The notes: a model not told the origin generated them from the sequence alone. Positions 50,964-59,887 are shown, counted from the first letter of the stretch. The stretch: DNA of 64,000 nucleotides from Leifsonia sp. 1010 (GCF_031455295.1 NZ_JAVDSL010000001.1:744001-808000); one strand, 5' to 3'. Made by a program: numbers and translations.

Positions 50964-52178
50964 TCAGCGCCCCAGCCGTTCATCCAGCCAGTCGAACATC
51001 CGCTGCTCGGTGAGCGCGCGGGCGAGCGGCTGGACATGGAAGTCGGCGCCTTCCGCCTCGGTGAACTTCACGAGGGTCGAGACGCCCGGCGTCAGCGATG
51101 CGAGCTGCTCCGACTGCCCCGGCCAGAACTGCTCGTGCTCCGGATCGGTGATGAGCAGTGGAGTGGTGATCCGGCCGGCGACCCCGGTGACGTTGTACTG
51201 CAGCACGGCGCGCATGGTCTCGGCGTAGCCGGTGGTGCCGTACGGCCGCGCGCGGAACTTCCAGGTGTACGCGAGCTCGTGCGAGAACTTCATCCCCAGC
51301 TGCATGTCGCGGTCGAACTTCTCGTCCTGCCCCTCGTCGAGCAGTTTGCGCATGTTCGCGGGGAGGTGCTCGGTCCAGGAGGTCGAGACGTCCACCACTC
51401 CCGGGTCGGCGATCGCGGCCGCGAACCGGTGCTCGAAGGCGAGAGCACGCGGCACCCAGTACCCGGCTTGGCTGATCCCGTAGAGGGCGATGCGGTCGGC
51501 GTCGACGCCGTCCTGGGTGCGCACGAAGTCGAAGACGGGGGTGAGGACGGCCTCCCAGTCCGGCCGGAACGGCACGTTCCGCTCGAACAGCATCGACTGC
51601 TGCCCCGGCCCGTCGAAGACGAGGGCGTGATAGCCGCGCGCGAGCGCTCCCGAGACCGCCGACGACCACAGGCTGGTGAGCGCCCCGTCGCTGCCGTTCA
51701 CGACGACCAGCAGCGGGCGATCGTCGCCCGCCGTGCCCGGCGCGCGGAACAGGTAACCGGGCAGCGTGGTGTCTTCGTAAGGGATCTCGACGCGCGCGAT
51801 ATCGCGATCGACGAGGTCAACCCATCGGTCCCACGCAGCCCTGTGCTTGCGGAACGTCGGCAGCAGCTCGTCCTCTGTCGGCAACGAAGCGACGGCGTTC
51901 AGGGCCGTGGCGTAGTACGAGGCAGCCCGCAGGTACGCGCCGGCGGCACTCACCGCATGACCGGCCGAAGCGGACGCGTCCGCCTGGGCGACGATCCGGT
52001 CGCCGAGGGCGAGCCAGGCGCGGAACCAGCCGTCGTGGTCCTTCTCGCCGACCCCCTCGACCGCGGCGAGCACCTCGCCGATGTCGGCTGCACCGCTGAA
52101 GGCCTGACCGATCGTGGTGCGGATCTCGAAGTCGAAGTCGGCATTCCCGGAGAATCGGAACTCATGCGTTCGCGCCAT
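50964..52178 (-). CDS. Alpha/beta hydrolase with helical N-terminus (FrsA/dihydropseudooxynicotine hydrolase-like)
   Basis: This 404-residue protein has about 130 helical N-terminal residues, then an alpha/beta-hydrolase domain with LLVVVNGSDGALTSLW, the nucleophile elbow LYGISQAGYWV (Ser near 258) and a final histidine in GADFHVQPLA. The long helical lid is typical of FrsA-like and C-C bond hydrolases. The ATG at 52178 was chosen. It heads a two-gene unit with the NmrA-like SDR. Confidence 0.84.
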   Translation of the reverse strand: MARTHEFRFSGNADFDFEIRTTIGQAFSGAADIGEVLAAVEGVGEKDHDGWFRAWLALGDRIVAQADASASAGHAVSAAGAYLRAASYYATALNAVASLPTEDELLPTFRKHRAAWDRWVDLVDRDIARVEIPYEDTTLPGYLFRAPGTAGDDRPLLVVVNGSDGALTSLWSSAVSGALARGYHALVFDGPGQQSMLFERNVPFRPDWEAVLTPVFDFVRTQDGVDADRIALYGISQAGYWVPRALAFEHRFAAAIADPGVVDVSTSWTEHLPANMRKLLDEGQDEKFDRDMQLGMKFSHELAYTWKFRARPYGTTGYAETMRAVLQYNVTGVAGRITTPLLITDPEHEQFWPGQSEQLASLTPGVSTLVKFTEAEGADFHVQPLARALTEQRMFDWLDERLGR

Positions 52179-52252
52179 GCCACCAGCCTGGCCGCAGGCG
52201 GGCGCGATCGCCAGCCCTCGCGTGGGGCACATGCGGTCGATGGATGCGTCGC

Positions 52253-52657
52253 CTAGTCGATGAGGCCGAGTTCGACCAGGCGGCGCAGCACCTCTCTTCC
52301 GGCCGGCGGGCAGCGGTCCGCGTCGGCGCTGGTGGTCCAGTGGATGGAGTCGACCTCGGCAGACGGAGCCGGCTCTTCGTCGGTCGTCGCACGGAACACG
52401 CGCATGTGCACCTGTCGTCCGTCCGGCTCACCATGCGCCTGCGTCCGCACCTCGAAGAGCTCCTCCAGGTCGTCGGGCGCCAGGCGGAGCGCCACCTCCT
52501 CGAATGCCTCGCGGGCGGCGGCTTCCGCCGCGGTCTCGCCCGCATCCACTTTGCCGCCCGGCATGTAGTAGACGTCGCGGCGGCGGGCGGTCACCATGAG
52601 CACGGTCCGGTCGCGCACGACCGCGACGGCGGACACGATGAGTGGAGCGGAGGTCAC
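52253..52657 (-). CDS. NUDIX hydrolase
   Basis: This 134-residue protein has the Nudix box GKVDAGETAAEAAAREAFEE at about residues 35-54 with the metal-binding glutamates. It should hydrolyse a nucleoside diphosphate derivative, but the substrate is unknown. It stands between two unrelated genes on the same strand. Confidence 0.9.
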   Translation of the reverse strand: MTSAPLIVSAVAVVRDRTVLMVTARRRDVYYMPGGKVDAGETAAEAAAREAFEEVALRLAPDDLEELFEVRTQAHGEPDGRQVHMRVFRATTDEEPAPSAEVDSIHWTTSADADRCPPAGREVLRRLVELGLID

Positions 52658-52691
52658 CCCTCCACGCTAGCGAAGGCGGCGGCGGTCGCCG

Positions 52692-53141
52692 TCACCCGGC
52701 CTCGGCCACCTGCTTCAGGTTGCGGAGGCCCCTCTCGAAGTCGCCGCCGACGAGCTTGTCGAGGTTGACGAACCGCGTGTAGAGCTTCTGCGGCGTCTCC
52801 ATCCGCCAGATCACCCGCGTTGCGTCGCCCTCCGGCTCCAGCACGAACCGCAGCTCGTTCGACGACCGGAAGGGCCGGGTGAAGTCGAGGTGGATGCCCA
52901 CGCCGGTGTCGTCCACGGCGGTCACCCGCATCGCGCCGGCGCCCGCCTTGCGGTTGCCGGACCAGGTGTACGTCGATCCGATTGCGCCCGGCTCGCCCGA
53001 GTAGTCGCGCTTCAGCTCCGGATCCATGTCCTCCCACGGCGACCACTGCGTCCACTCGGGCAGCCGCGAGAGCAGCGGCAGCAGCCGCTCCCTGCCCGCC
53101 TGGATGCGTTCGGTGCGTTCGACGACGACGGTTCCGGCCAT
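52692..53141 (-). CDS. SRPBCC (START-like) family protein
   Basis: This 149-residue protein fits the polyketide cyclase/SRPBCC lipid-binding fold: VERTERIQAGRERLLPLLSR, a WTQWSPWEDMDPEL segment and a long C-terminal helix beginning FVNLDKLVGGDFERG. Such proteins bind a hydrophobic ligand in a helix-grip pocket. The ligand is unknown. Confidence 0.85.
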   Translation of the reverse strand: MAGTVVVERTERIQAGRERLLPLLSRLPEWTQWSPWEDMDPELKRDYSGEPGAIGSTYTWSGNRKAGAGAMRVTAVDDTGVGIHLDFTRPFRSSNELRFVLEPEGDATRVIWRMETPQKLYTRFVNLDKLVGGDFERGLRNLKQVAEAG

Positions 53142-53216
53142 GCGCTGACCCTAGCGCTCGGGTGCCTGCAGGAGGAAGCGTTCCGGTGACCGACCGGACG
53201 TGCCAGGATCGGGGGC

Positions 53217-54140
53217 GTGACCGGCCGAACGATGCTGCTCGACAGCGCCTCCCTCTACTTCCGCGCGTTCTACGGCGTGCCCGACACCGTGAAGGCGCCC
53301 GACGGGACGCCGGTGAACGCCGTGCGCGGGTTACTCGACATCATCGCGAAGCTCGTGACCGACTACCAGCCGGATGCGCTCATCGCCTGCTGGGACGACG
53401 ACTGGCGGCCGCGCTGGCGGGTCGACCTCATCCCCAGCTATAAGGGGCACCGCGTCGCACAGCTGGTCCCGGGCGGTGTCGACGTCGAGGAGACGCCGGA
53501 GGCCCTGGTGACACAGGTGCCGGTCATCCGCGAGATGCTCGACGCCGTCGGCATCCCGATCGTCGGTGCGGCGGAGCACGAGGCCGACGACGTCATCGGC
53601 ACCCTCGCGACGACGACCGAGGGGCCCGTGGATGTGGTGACCGGCGACCGCGACCTGTTCCAGCTCGTCGACGACGAGCGCGAGGTCCGCGTGATCTATA
53701 CCGCTCGCGGCATGAGTAACCTCGAGCTCGTCACGGGCGACGTCGTTCAGAGCAAATACGGCGTGAGGGCCGACCAGTACGCCGACTTCGCGGCCATGCG
53801 CGGCGACACCTCGGACGGCCTCCCCGGCGTCGCCGGCATCGGCGAGAAGACCGCGGCCGTGCTGTTGTCGGAGTACGGCGACCTCGCTGGGATAGTCGCG
53901 GCGGCGGCGGATTCCTCCAGCGGCATGAAGCCGGCGGCCCGGGCGCGCTTCGCGGCGGCGGTCGACTACCTGGCGGTCGCCCCGCGGGTCGTCGAGGTCG
54001 TCCGCGACCTGCCCCTCCCCGAGGTGGATGCGCGACTCACGGCACCGAGCGACGAGCAGCGCGAAGCGCTCAGCGCCCTCTCCGAGCGGTGGGGGCTGGG
54101 CGGTTCGCTCGACCGGCTGCTCACGGCGCTGGAGCGCTGA
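53217..54140 (+). CDS. 5'-3' exonuclease (DNA polymerase I N-terminal type)
   Basis: This 307-residue protein is a stand-alone flap/5' nuclease. Acidic metal ligands are visible in LLDSASLYF, CWDDDWRPRWR, EHEADDVIGTLA, VVTGDRDLFQL and GDTSDGLPGVAGIGEKTA (helix-hairpin-helix). It probably removes RNA primers or flaps. The GTG start is seven bases after a CAGGAT -10-like box; an ATG five codons on is the alternative. Confidence 0.9.
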   Translation: MTGRTMLLDSASLYFRAFYGVPDTVKAPDGTPVNAVRGLLDIIAKLVTDYQPDALIACWDDDWRPRWRVDLIPSYKGHRVAQLVPGGVDVEETPEALVTQVPVIREMLDAVGIPIVGAAEHEADDVIGTLATTTEGPVDVVTGDRDLFQLVDDEREVRVIYTARGMSNLELVTGDVVQSKYGVRADQYADFAAMRGDTSDGLPGVAGIGEKTAAVLLSEYGDLAGIVAAAADSSSGMKPAARARFAAAVDYLAVAPRVVEVVRDLPLPEVDARLTAPSDEQREALSALSERWGLGGSLDRLLTALER

Positions 54141-54146
54141 TCGCGT

Positions 54147-55355
54147 TCACGCCTCCGAGGTCGGCTCCCAGCGCCACAGCTCCCGCTGGGCGAGCAGCGC
54201 CAGCTCGCGCAGCACATCGAGGTCTGCCTCGCCGTCGGCCTGCTCCCGTGGCGCGCGACCGAACACGCAGAGCGCTCCGATCCGCGTGCCGTCGGGGGCC
54301 TCGACCGGATAGCCCGCGTAGTACCGCAGACCCGCCGGTCCCGTGACCAGCGCATTCCCGGCGAAACGCTCGTCCTCGACGGCGTTCGGCACGATCATCC
54401 CGTCGGGCGTCTGGATGGTGTGGATGCACGCCGACTGCTCGATCGGGATGGACTCGAGCACCGATCCGGTCGACGCCAGCGGCCACTCCCGTTCGTCGTC
54501 GAGCACGGTGAACATCGCGATCTCCGTGCCCAGGGTGCGTTTCGCCGTGCCGACGATGCCCTCCAGCCGGGCGTCCCCGCCGTGGCGGCTCAGCTTGAGG
54601 CGCTCGATCGCCTCGACCCGCTCGGCGCCCTCCGTGGCCGGGGCCGTCCGCTCCGCGGCGCACTCCTGCAGCGAGGGCGCCAGAGCATCGACGATCTGCC
54701 GGGCCCAGAACAGGTAGTCGCCGGGCGTGCGGTGCCGTCGACCGTCCACACGCGGGGGCGCTGACAGCGCGACGTACAGGCTCCCCGTTTCGGCGCATGC
54801 CGCGCGGGCGATCGCGTTGAGGCGCTCGGCGTGCGCCTCGGCCTGCATCCCGGCCGGCGTGTCGTACGGGCGGATCGAGCGGATCGGTTGCGCGCCCAGC
54901 CACAGCACAGAGCGGGGGCCGCGCTGGTGCACGTCTGCGAGCAGACGCCGGAGCCGCCTCCCCCACCGGCGCGGCTCGGCGAACCGGAGCGCGTCGGCGA
55001 CGGCCGCGCTGAGCACGACGGCGTCGTAGCGGTCAACGTCCGCCGCACCCACCATCCGCTTCAGACGGCGAACTCCCGCCGAGGGATGCGGCACCACATC
55101 CACCACGGCGCCGCGATCGGTCACGGCGGCGAGCGAGCGGGCGACCGCCCCGGGAAGAGCGAGATCGTGACTGCCGACACCCCAGCCGACCACCGGCCCG
55201 GAACCGATCAGCAGGACGCGCAGCGGACGGCGCCCGGCGACGGAGCCCTGGCGTCCGTCGAGCGGACGCACCAGCCGCGAGCGGACGGCGGCGACACGCA
55301 CCAGCCGCGCGCGCCTCGCGAGCCGGCGCGGCAGCGACACTCGTTCGTCGTCCAC
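54147..55355 (-). CDS. SGNH-hydrolase-like domain fused to GAF domain
   Basis: This protein of about 402 residues has an N-terminal SGNH/GDSL-like fold (LRVLLIGSGPVVGWGVGSHD, then DAVVLSAAVADALRF as block III), in which the usual GDS reads GSG, and a C-terminal GAF domain (about residues 245-395, with ACIHTIQTPDGMIVPNAVED). A GAF sensor on a hydrolase-like domain suggests signal-controlled activity or a pure sensor. The start is uncertain: GTG at 55355 or GTG at 55340. Confidence 0.75.
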   Translation of the reverse strand: MDDERVSLPRRLARRARLVRVAAVRSRLVRPLDGRQGSVAGRRPLRVLLIGSGPVVGWGVGSHDLALPGAVARSLAAVTDRGAVVDVVPHPSAGVRRLKRMVGAADVDRYDAVVLSAAVADALRFAEPRRWGRRLRRLLADVHQRGPRSVLWLGAQPIRSIRPYDTPAGMQAEAHAERLNAIARAACAETGSLYVALSAPPRVDGRRHRTPGDYLFWARQIVDALAPSLQECAAERTAPATEGAERVEAIERLKLSRHGGDARLEGIVGTAKRTLGTEIAMFTVLDDEREWPLASTGSVLESIPIEQSACIHTIQTPDGMIVPNAVEDERFAGNALVTGPAGLRYYAGYPVEAPDGTRIGALCVFGRAPREQADGEADLDVLRELALLAQRELWRWEPTSEA

Positions 55356-55479
55356 CTCTCGACCGTATCCCGCGCGCTGCCGGCAGCCGCAATCGGCTCG
55401 GCGCGCCCTGTTCGCTGGGCGACGCGCTCGGCGGAAAGGGAGGCGGACGGCCGGCGACACGCCAGCGGGGCCCGGAAAC

Positions 55480-55517
55480 GGAGGAGGATGCGCGGGCCCG
55501 GTCGCGCATCCTCCTCC
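55480..55517. terminator. Strong terminator hairpin after the aldo/keto reductase
   Basis: GGAGGAGGATGCGCG (55480-55494) and its exact reverse complement (55503-55517) form a 15-bp stem with an eight-base loop, extended by AACG/CGTT around a bulge. It lies 12 bases after the aldo/keto reductase stop on the minus strand. Confidence 0.7.
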
Positions 55518-55528
55518 CGTTCAGCCCG

Positions 55529-56458
55529 CTACGGCAGGATGTGGCCCGCCGACGTGAACAGCCGGTACCACTCCTCGCGCGTCAGCGGGATCTCGGAGCC
55601 GGCCGCCGAGTCGCGCATGCGCTGGTCGTTGGTCGTGCCGAGGACGACCTGCATCCCCGCCGGGTGGCGCGTGATCCACGCGACCGCGATCGCGGTCGGG
55701 GTCACGTCGTACTTCTGCGCGAGCTCGTCGATCGCGTCGTTGAGCTCGGCGTAGTTCTCGCGGTCGCCGAGGAAGACGCCGTCGAAGAAGCCCTTCTGGA
55801 ACGGCGACCACGCCTGCAGCACGATGTCGTGGAGGCGGGCGTAGTCGAGGATGCCGTTGTCGCGCGAGATCGACTGGTCGAGGCCCGCCATGTTGGCGGC
55901 GACCCCCTGCGCGATCAGCGGGGCGTGAGTGATGCTGAGCTGCACCTGGTTGGCGATGAGCGGCTGCGAGAGCGACCGCTGCAGCAGCTCGATCTGGCCC
56001 GGGGTCTGGTTCGAGACGCCGAACGCGCGCACCTTGCCCGCGCTCTGCAGCTCGTCGAAGGCGAGGGCGACCTCGTCCGGCTCCACCAGGGTGTCCGGGC
56101 GGTGCAGCAGCAGGATGTCGAGGTAGTCGGTCTTCAACGCCTCCAGCGACTCGTCGACGGAGCGCAGGATGTGCTCGCGGGAGAAGTCGAAGAATCCGTC
56201 GCGGATGCCGACCTTGGACTGGATGACGACCTGGTCGCGCTCGGCGGCGGGGATGGCGCCCGCGTCGCCGAAGCGGCGCTCGCAGCCGTGCCGCTCGGTG
56301 CCGTAGATGTCGGCGTGGTCGAACATGGTGATGCCCTCGTCGCGGGCGGTGCGGACCAGCGTGCGGATCTGCTCGTCGTCGAGGGACGAGATGCGCATCA
56401 GGCCGAGAACGATGTTGGAGGCGGTGATGTCGGTTCGGGGGAAGGTGAACGTCTTCAT
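55529..56458 (-). CDS. Aldo/keto reductase
   Basis: This 309-residue protein is a TIM-barrel NADPH reductase of the YdhF type: the catalytic aspartate and tyrosine are in MFDHADIYGTERHG, the lysine in QSKVGI and the histidine in ILLLHRPD. It reduces aldehydes or ketones. The ATG at 56458 begins MKTFTFPRT; the upstream ATG is less likely. Confidence 0.9.
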   Translation of the reverse strand: MKTFTFPRTDITASNIVLGLMRISSLDDEQIRTLVRTARDEGITMFDHADIYGTERHGCERRFGDAGAIPAAERDQVVIQSKVGIRDGFFDFSREHILRSVDESLEALKTDYLDILLLHRPDTLVEPDEVALAFDELQSAGKVRAFGVSNQTPGQIELLQRSLSQPLIANQVQLSITHAPLIAQGVAANMAGLDQSISRDNGILDYARLHDIVLQAWSPFQKGFFDGVFLGDRENYAELNDAIDELAQKYDVTPTAIAVAWITRHPAGMQVVLGTTNDQRMRDSAAGSEIPLTREEWYRLFTSAGHILP

Positions 56459-56542
56459 GCCTTCCATCTAACCCCGCGTCAACCCCCTGCCTAGCGCGGT
56501 TTTCCGCGACTACCGTCGGCGAGGCTAGAGAAGGAGCCCCCG

Positions 56543-56812
56543 ATGACCATGACGCCCGATTTCCACGTCGCCGTCGACGACTTCGCGCAGGAGACGGCGC
56601 TGGGTCGCCGTCCCTCCACTCGGTCGGGGTACATCGTCCACGCTCTGGGCCGCGACTTCCGGGTCACCGACGAGATGGCGCGCATCTTCCTCAACCAGGT
56701 CGAGCGGGTGGCGGCGACCGACGCCTCCGCTCTGGTGGTGCTCCGTCACGAGGCGGGCGTCGAGCTGCTGCTCGTCACCGACGACAACTCGTTCTCCATC
56801 CGTACGGTGTAG
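56543..56812 (+). CDS. Conserved small protein of unknown function
   Basis: This 89-residue protein has a predicted alpha/beta pattern (ALVVLRHEAGVELLLVTDDNSFSI at the end) without a recognised motif. GAGAAGGAGC lies just before the ATG. It stands alone between a divergent reductase and a leaderless gene. Confidence 0.68.
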   Translation: MTMTPDFHVAVDDFAQETALGRRPSTRSGYIVHALGRDFRVTDEMARIFLNQVERVAATDASALVVLRHEAGVELLLVTDDNSFSIRTV

Positions 56813-56847
56813 CCGGAAGCGGGTGGCGCGCCCGTAGGCTTCCAGGC

Positions 56848-57393
56848 GTGGGTGCGGAGACGGACGACGGCGCCGATCGGGCTGCGGTCGAGCGCATTCG
56901 GGCGGCGATCGCCGTCGCTGTCACCACGCTCACCGAGGCGAGGGCTCGCCAGGAGGCGTTGGCGGAGTACGTGCCCGCCCGCCGTCAGTTCCTGATCCAG
57001 CGCGAGCCCGTGCTGCGCGGGATCGGTAGCGTGTGGCGTCTCGGTGTCTTCCTGCTGGATGCGGACGGCATCCTGCGGGCCACCGGGACTCTGGTGCGGG
57101 CGACGCCTCCGGGGCGTCCGCAGTACCAGTCCCGGTCGGCGGAGGAGCGCCGGGCGTTGCGGGCGGCGGCAGCGCGGGGGCGGTTCCGGAACGGTGAGAC
57201 GGTGAACTTCGACGCGCCGGTCATCCCGCTCGACGCATCCACCCTCCGCGCCTCGACGGGCCCGCTGTTCATCCGTGACGGTCAACCGCTGGTGCGCTGG
57301 AGCCCGGCAGCCGACGACACGGATGCGCGGGACTTCGGCGCATACCTGAGCGAGCGGGTGGACCTGCTGGCCCACCCGCCCGAGGGAGCCTGA
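56848..57393 (+). CDS. Hypothetical protein
   Basis: This 181-residue protein starts with a long helix (about residues 1-50) followed by a beta-rich part (RLGVFLLDADGILRATGTL, FRNGETVNFDAPVIPLD). TAGGCT lies seven bases before the GTG, which suggests a leaderless start. I do not recognise the family. It ends one base before the convergent YtxH-like gene. Confidence 0.72.
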   Translation: MGAETDDGADRAAVERIRAAIAVAVTTLTEARARQEALAEYVPARRQFLIQREPVLRGIGSVWRLGVFLLDADGILRATGTLVRATPPGRPQYQSRSAEERRALRAAAARGRFRNGETVNFDAPVIPLDASTLRASTGPLFIRDGQPLVRWSPAADDTDARDFGAYLSERVDLLAHPPEGA

Positions 57394-57394
57394 C

Positions 57395-57721
57395 TCAGAC
57401 GGCCGGCGAAGCGGTGCCCGAGGTCGAGCCGGAGCCGGTGGAGCCGGAGCCGGCGGAGCCGTTCCCGCTCTTGCCCGTGACCTCGTCGATCTTCGAGGTC
57501 GCCTTCTCGGTGACCTTGCTGACGGTCTCGCTGACCTTGTCGCCCACGTCGGAGGCGGCACGTCCGGCGAAGTCCTTGACGTCGCCCTTCACGTGCTGCA
57601 CGGTGTCCGAGTCGGCGAAGCCGCGCCACTTGCGGCGCATGTCCTCGTACGCACCGCGCCCGGCGCGCGACCCGATGATGAAACCGACGGCGACTCCTGC
57701 GGCAAAGGTGATGATCTTCAT
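57395..57721 (-). CDS. YtxH-like membrane-anchored protein
   Basis: This 108-residue protein has the YtxH N-terminus (MKIITFAAGVAVGFIIGSRAG, one membrane helix with glycine-rich end), an amphipathic helical part, and a Gly/Ser tail. The GSRAGR junction is typical. Family members are linked to envelope stress without a known activity. Confidence 0.8.
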   Translation of the reverse strand: MKIITFAAGVAVGFIIGSRAGRGAYEDMRRKWRGFADSDTVQHVKGDVKDFAGRAASDVGDKVSETVSKVTEKATSKIDEVTGKSGNGSAGSGSTGSGSTSGTASPAV

Positions 57722-57771
57722 GGCTCGCACCGTACGCGCGGCTTCGCGACCGCGACAGGGGTCGACGGCGA

Positions 57772-58320
57772 GTGCACAATGTGACCGTGGCCGGACAGTG
57801 GGTGGATGCCAGCACGGCGATCCTGGTCGAGGGCGCCAGTGACCGGGCGGCCGTGCTCGCCGCCGCCCGCATCCTGGGCGTCGACCTCGCGTCCGACGGA
57901 GTCGCGGTCGTGCCGATGGGCGGTGCGATGAGCGTTCGCCGATTCGCTGCGGAGCTCGGCGGGGACGCCGGCCTGCGGCTGCGCGGACTCTGCGACGCCG
58001 CCGAACTTCGCTTCTTCCAGCGCGCCGGCCTCGACGAGGGAGCCGTGTTCGTGTGCCGCCCGGACCTCGAGGCAGAGCTCGTGCGCGCACTGGGGCATCG
58101 ACGGACGGAGGACGTGCTCGAGCGGGAGGGCGACCTCCGGCTGTTCCGGATGTTCCAGCAGCAGCCGGCTCAGCGCGTGCGGTCGCTCGACCAGCAGCTG
58201 CACCGGTTCTTCGGAACCACCTCGGGCCGCAAGGAGCACTACGGCGCCGTTCTGACCTCCGCGCTGGCCGCGCACGAGTTGCCCGCGCCGCTCCGCGGCG
58301 TGATCGGGGCCGGCCAGTAG
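57772..58320 (+). CDS. Stand-alone OLD-type TOPRIM domain protein
   Basis: This protein of about 180 residues has the OLD-family TOPRIM motifs: the catalytic glutamate in ILVEGASDRAAV and the aspartate in LRGLCDAAELRFF. The ATPase domain of true OLD nucleases is missing. Copies of this kind are widespread in actinobacteria and of unknown role. The start is one of several close GTG codons (57772, 57781, 57787). Confidence 0.75.
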   Translation: MHNVTVAGQWVDASTAILVEGASDRAAVLAAARILGVDLASDGVAVVPMGGAMSVRRFAAELGGDAGLRLRGLCDAAELRFFQRAGLDEGAVFVCRPDLEAELVRALGHRRTEDVLEREGDLRLFRMFQQQPAQRVRSLDQQLHRFFGTTSGRKEHYGAVLTSALAAHELPAPLRGVIGAGQ

Positions 58321-58329
58321 GGTGGGCGG

Positions 58330-58845
58330 ATGCCCGAGACGACCGACCCGGCCCTGCTGCAGCGGCTGAAGGACCTGTTCGAGGCCAGGGACCGCGACGA
58401 CATGGCGCCGACGATCGCCGCGCTGCGCGCCGTGCTGGCCGAGCATCCCACCGATCCGCACGTGCTCTACGAAGTCGGCGGCGCCTACGACACCGCGGGC
58501 GAGGAGGAGACGGCCGCGGGATATTACGAGCGCGCCCTCGACGCCGGGCTCGCGGGCGACACCCTGCGGCGCTGCCTGCTGCAGTACGGCAGCACGCTGC
58601 GGAACCTCGGCCGGTTCGACGAGTCGCTCGCGGTGCTCGACCGGGCGCGGGAGCTGTTCCCCGAGTCCGAGTCCGTGCTGGTGTGGCATGCGCTCTCGCT
58701 CCACGCCGCGGGCCGAAGCGACGGCGCGGTCGCGGAACTGATGGAGCTCGCCGCCGACCGCATCCAGACTCCGGACCTGCTGCGCTACGAGGCGGCGATC
58801 CGCGGCAACGCCGAGTACCTGCGGTCGCTCGACGCCGAGCGCTGA
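58330..58845 (+). CDS. Tetratricopeptide-repeat protein
   Basis: This 171-residue protein has about three TPR units (DPHVLYEVGGAYDTAGEEETAAGYYERAL, then LLQYGSTLRNLGRFDESLAVL). TAGGGT overlaps the stop of the TOPRIM gene and lies six bases before the ATG, which suggests a leaderless start. It should mediate protein contacts. The partner is unknown. Confidence 0.83.
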   Translation: MPETTDPALLQRLKDLFEARDRDDMAPTIAALRAVLAEHPTDPHVLYEVGGAYDTAGEEETAAGYYERALDAGLAGDTLRRCLLQYGSTLRNLGRFDESLAVLDRARELFPESESVLVWHALSLHAAGRSDGAVAELMELAADRIQTPDLLRYEAAIRGNAEYLRSLDAER

Positions 58846-58873
58846 CCAGGTCGGGTCGCGCGGTCAGGCGCAG

Positions 58874-59797
58874 TCAAGGCGCGAGGAGCGCTGCGATGAC
58901 CAGCAGGGACGGCACGGCGAAGATCGTCGTGAACAGCACGATGTCGCGCGCGACGGGCATCCCGCGTTCGTAACGCGCCGCGAAGTTGTAGACGTTCTGC
59001 GCCGTCGGCAGTGCGGCGAGCGCGACCGCCGCGAACAGCGACTGTCCCTCCATTCCGAAGACGAACCTGGCGACCAGGAAGGCGAGCAGCGGCATCACCG
59101 CCGACTTGAGCGCGACGGCCACGACGATCGGTGTGCGGCTCGTCCCCGCCTCCAACGGCTTCGAGCCGACGAGCGACATCCCGAACGCCATCAGCACCAG
59201 CGGCACCGCGGCACCGCCGAGCAGCTCGAACGGCTGGTAGACGGCATCCGGCAGTTGGATCCCGCTCACGTCGACGAGGATGCCGAGCACCGATGCGATG
59301 ATCATCGGGTTGCGGATCGGCTGGGTCAGGATGGAGCGCACCGACATCGTCCCGCGGCTGGTGGTGTCGAGGATCGTGAGGGCGATCGGCGCGAAGACGA
59401 TGAGCTGGAGGAGCAGCACGGGCGCGACGTACGACGCACTGCCGAGCACGTACACGGCGACCGGGATGCCGATGTTGTTGGCGTTGACGTATCCCGCGCC
59501 CAGCGCTCCGATCGTCGTCTCCGGGGCGGGCGACCGGAAGAACGCACGGGACAGCGCGACGAACGCGCTGGCCGAGGCGACGGCCGCGATCGCAGCGACG
59601 AGCAGCTGGGTCGAGAACACCACCCGCAGGTCCGCGTGGGCGAGCGTGACGAACAGCAGAGCGGGATTCGTCACGAAGAACGCGATCCGATTCAGCACGT
59701 ACGGGGCGGTCGGACCGCCGATCCGCAGCCGCCCGGCGACGTACCCGACGAGGATCACGAAGGCGATGATCCCGAACCCGGTCAGTACGCCGCCCAC
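58874..59797 (-). CDS. AEC-family (auxin efflux carrier-like) transporter
   Basis: This 307-residue protein has ten membrane helices in two halves of five, with the conserved NPALLFVTLA in the first half and AYVNANNIGIPVA-like sequence (GYVNANNIGIPVAVYV) in the middle. Bacterial AEC proteins export organic acids such as malate or malonate. It is monocistronic. Palindromic element D lies upstream. Confidence 0.88.
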   Translation of the reverse strand: MGGVLTGFGIIAFVILVGYVAGRLRIGGPTAPYVLNRIAFFVTNPALLFVTLAHADLRVVFSTQLLVAAIAAVASASAFVALSRAFFRSPAPETTIGALGAGYVNANNIGIPVAVYVLGSASYVAPVLLLQLIVFAPIALTILDTTSRGTMSVRSILTQPIRNPMIIASVLGILVDVSGIQLPDAVYQPFELLGGAAVPLVLMAFGMSLVGSKPLEAGTSRTPIVVAVALKSAVMPLLAFLVARFVFGMEGQSLFAAVALAALPTAQNVYNFAARYERGMPVARDIVLFTTIFAVPSLLVIAALLAP

Positions 59798-59832
59798 CGG
59801 TCAAGCGTACGGGAGGGTGCGCCGCCGATCGA

Positions 59833-59884
59833 GTTGACGCAACGCGCCGTCGCCGACCGCCGCGCGACGGCGTGTTGCGTCAAC
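59833..59884. repeat. Long palindromic element D
   Basis: GTTGACGCAAC (59833-59843) pairs with GTTGCGTCAAC (59874-59884); after one G-T position CGCCGTCGC (59845-59853) pairs with GCGACGGCG (59864-59872), so 21 positions pair around ten bases. On the minus strand the loop reads GCGGCGGTCG. It lies three bases after the TspO-like stop and 35 bases before the AEC start. Confidence 0.85.
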
Positions 59885-59887
59885 CCG

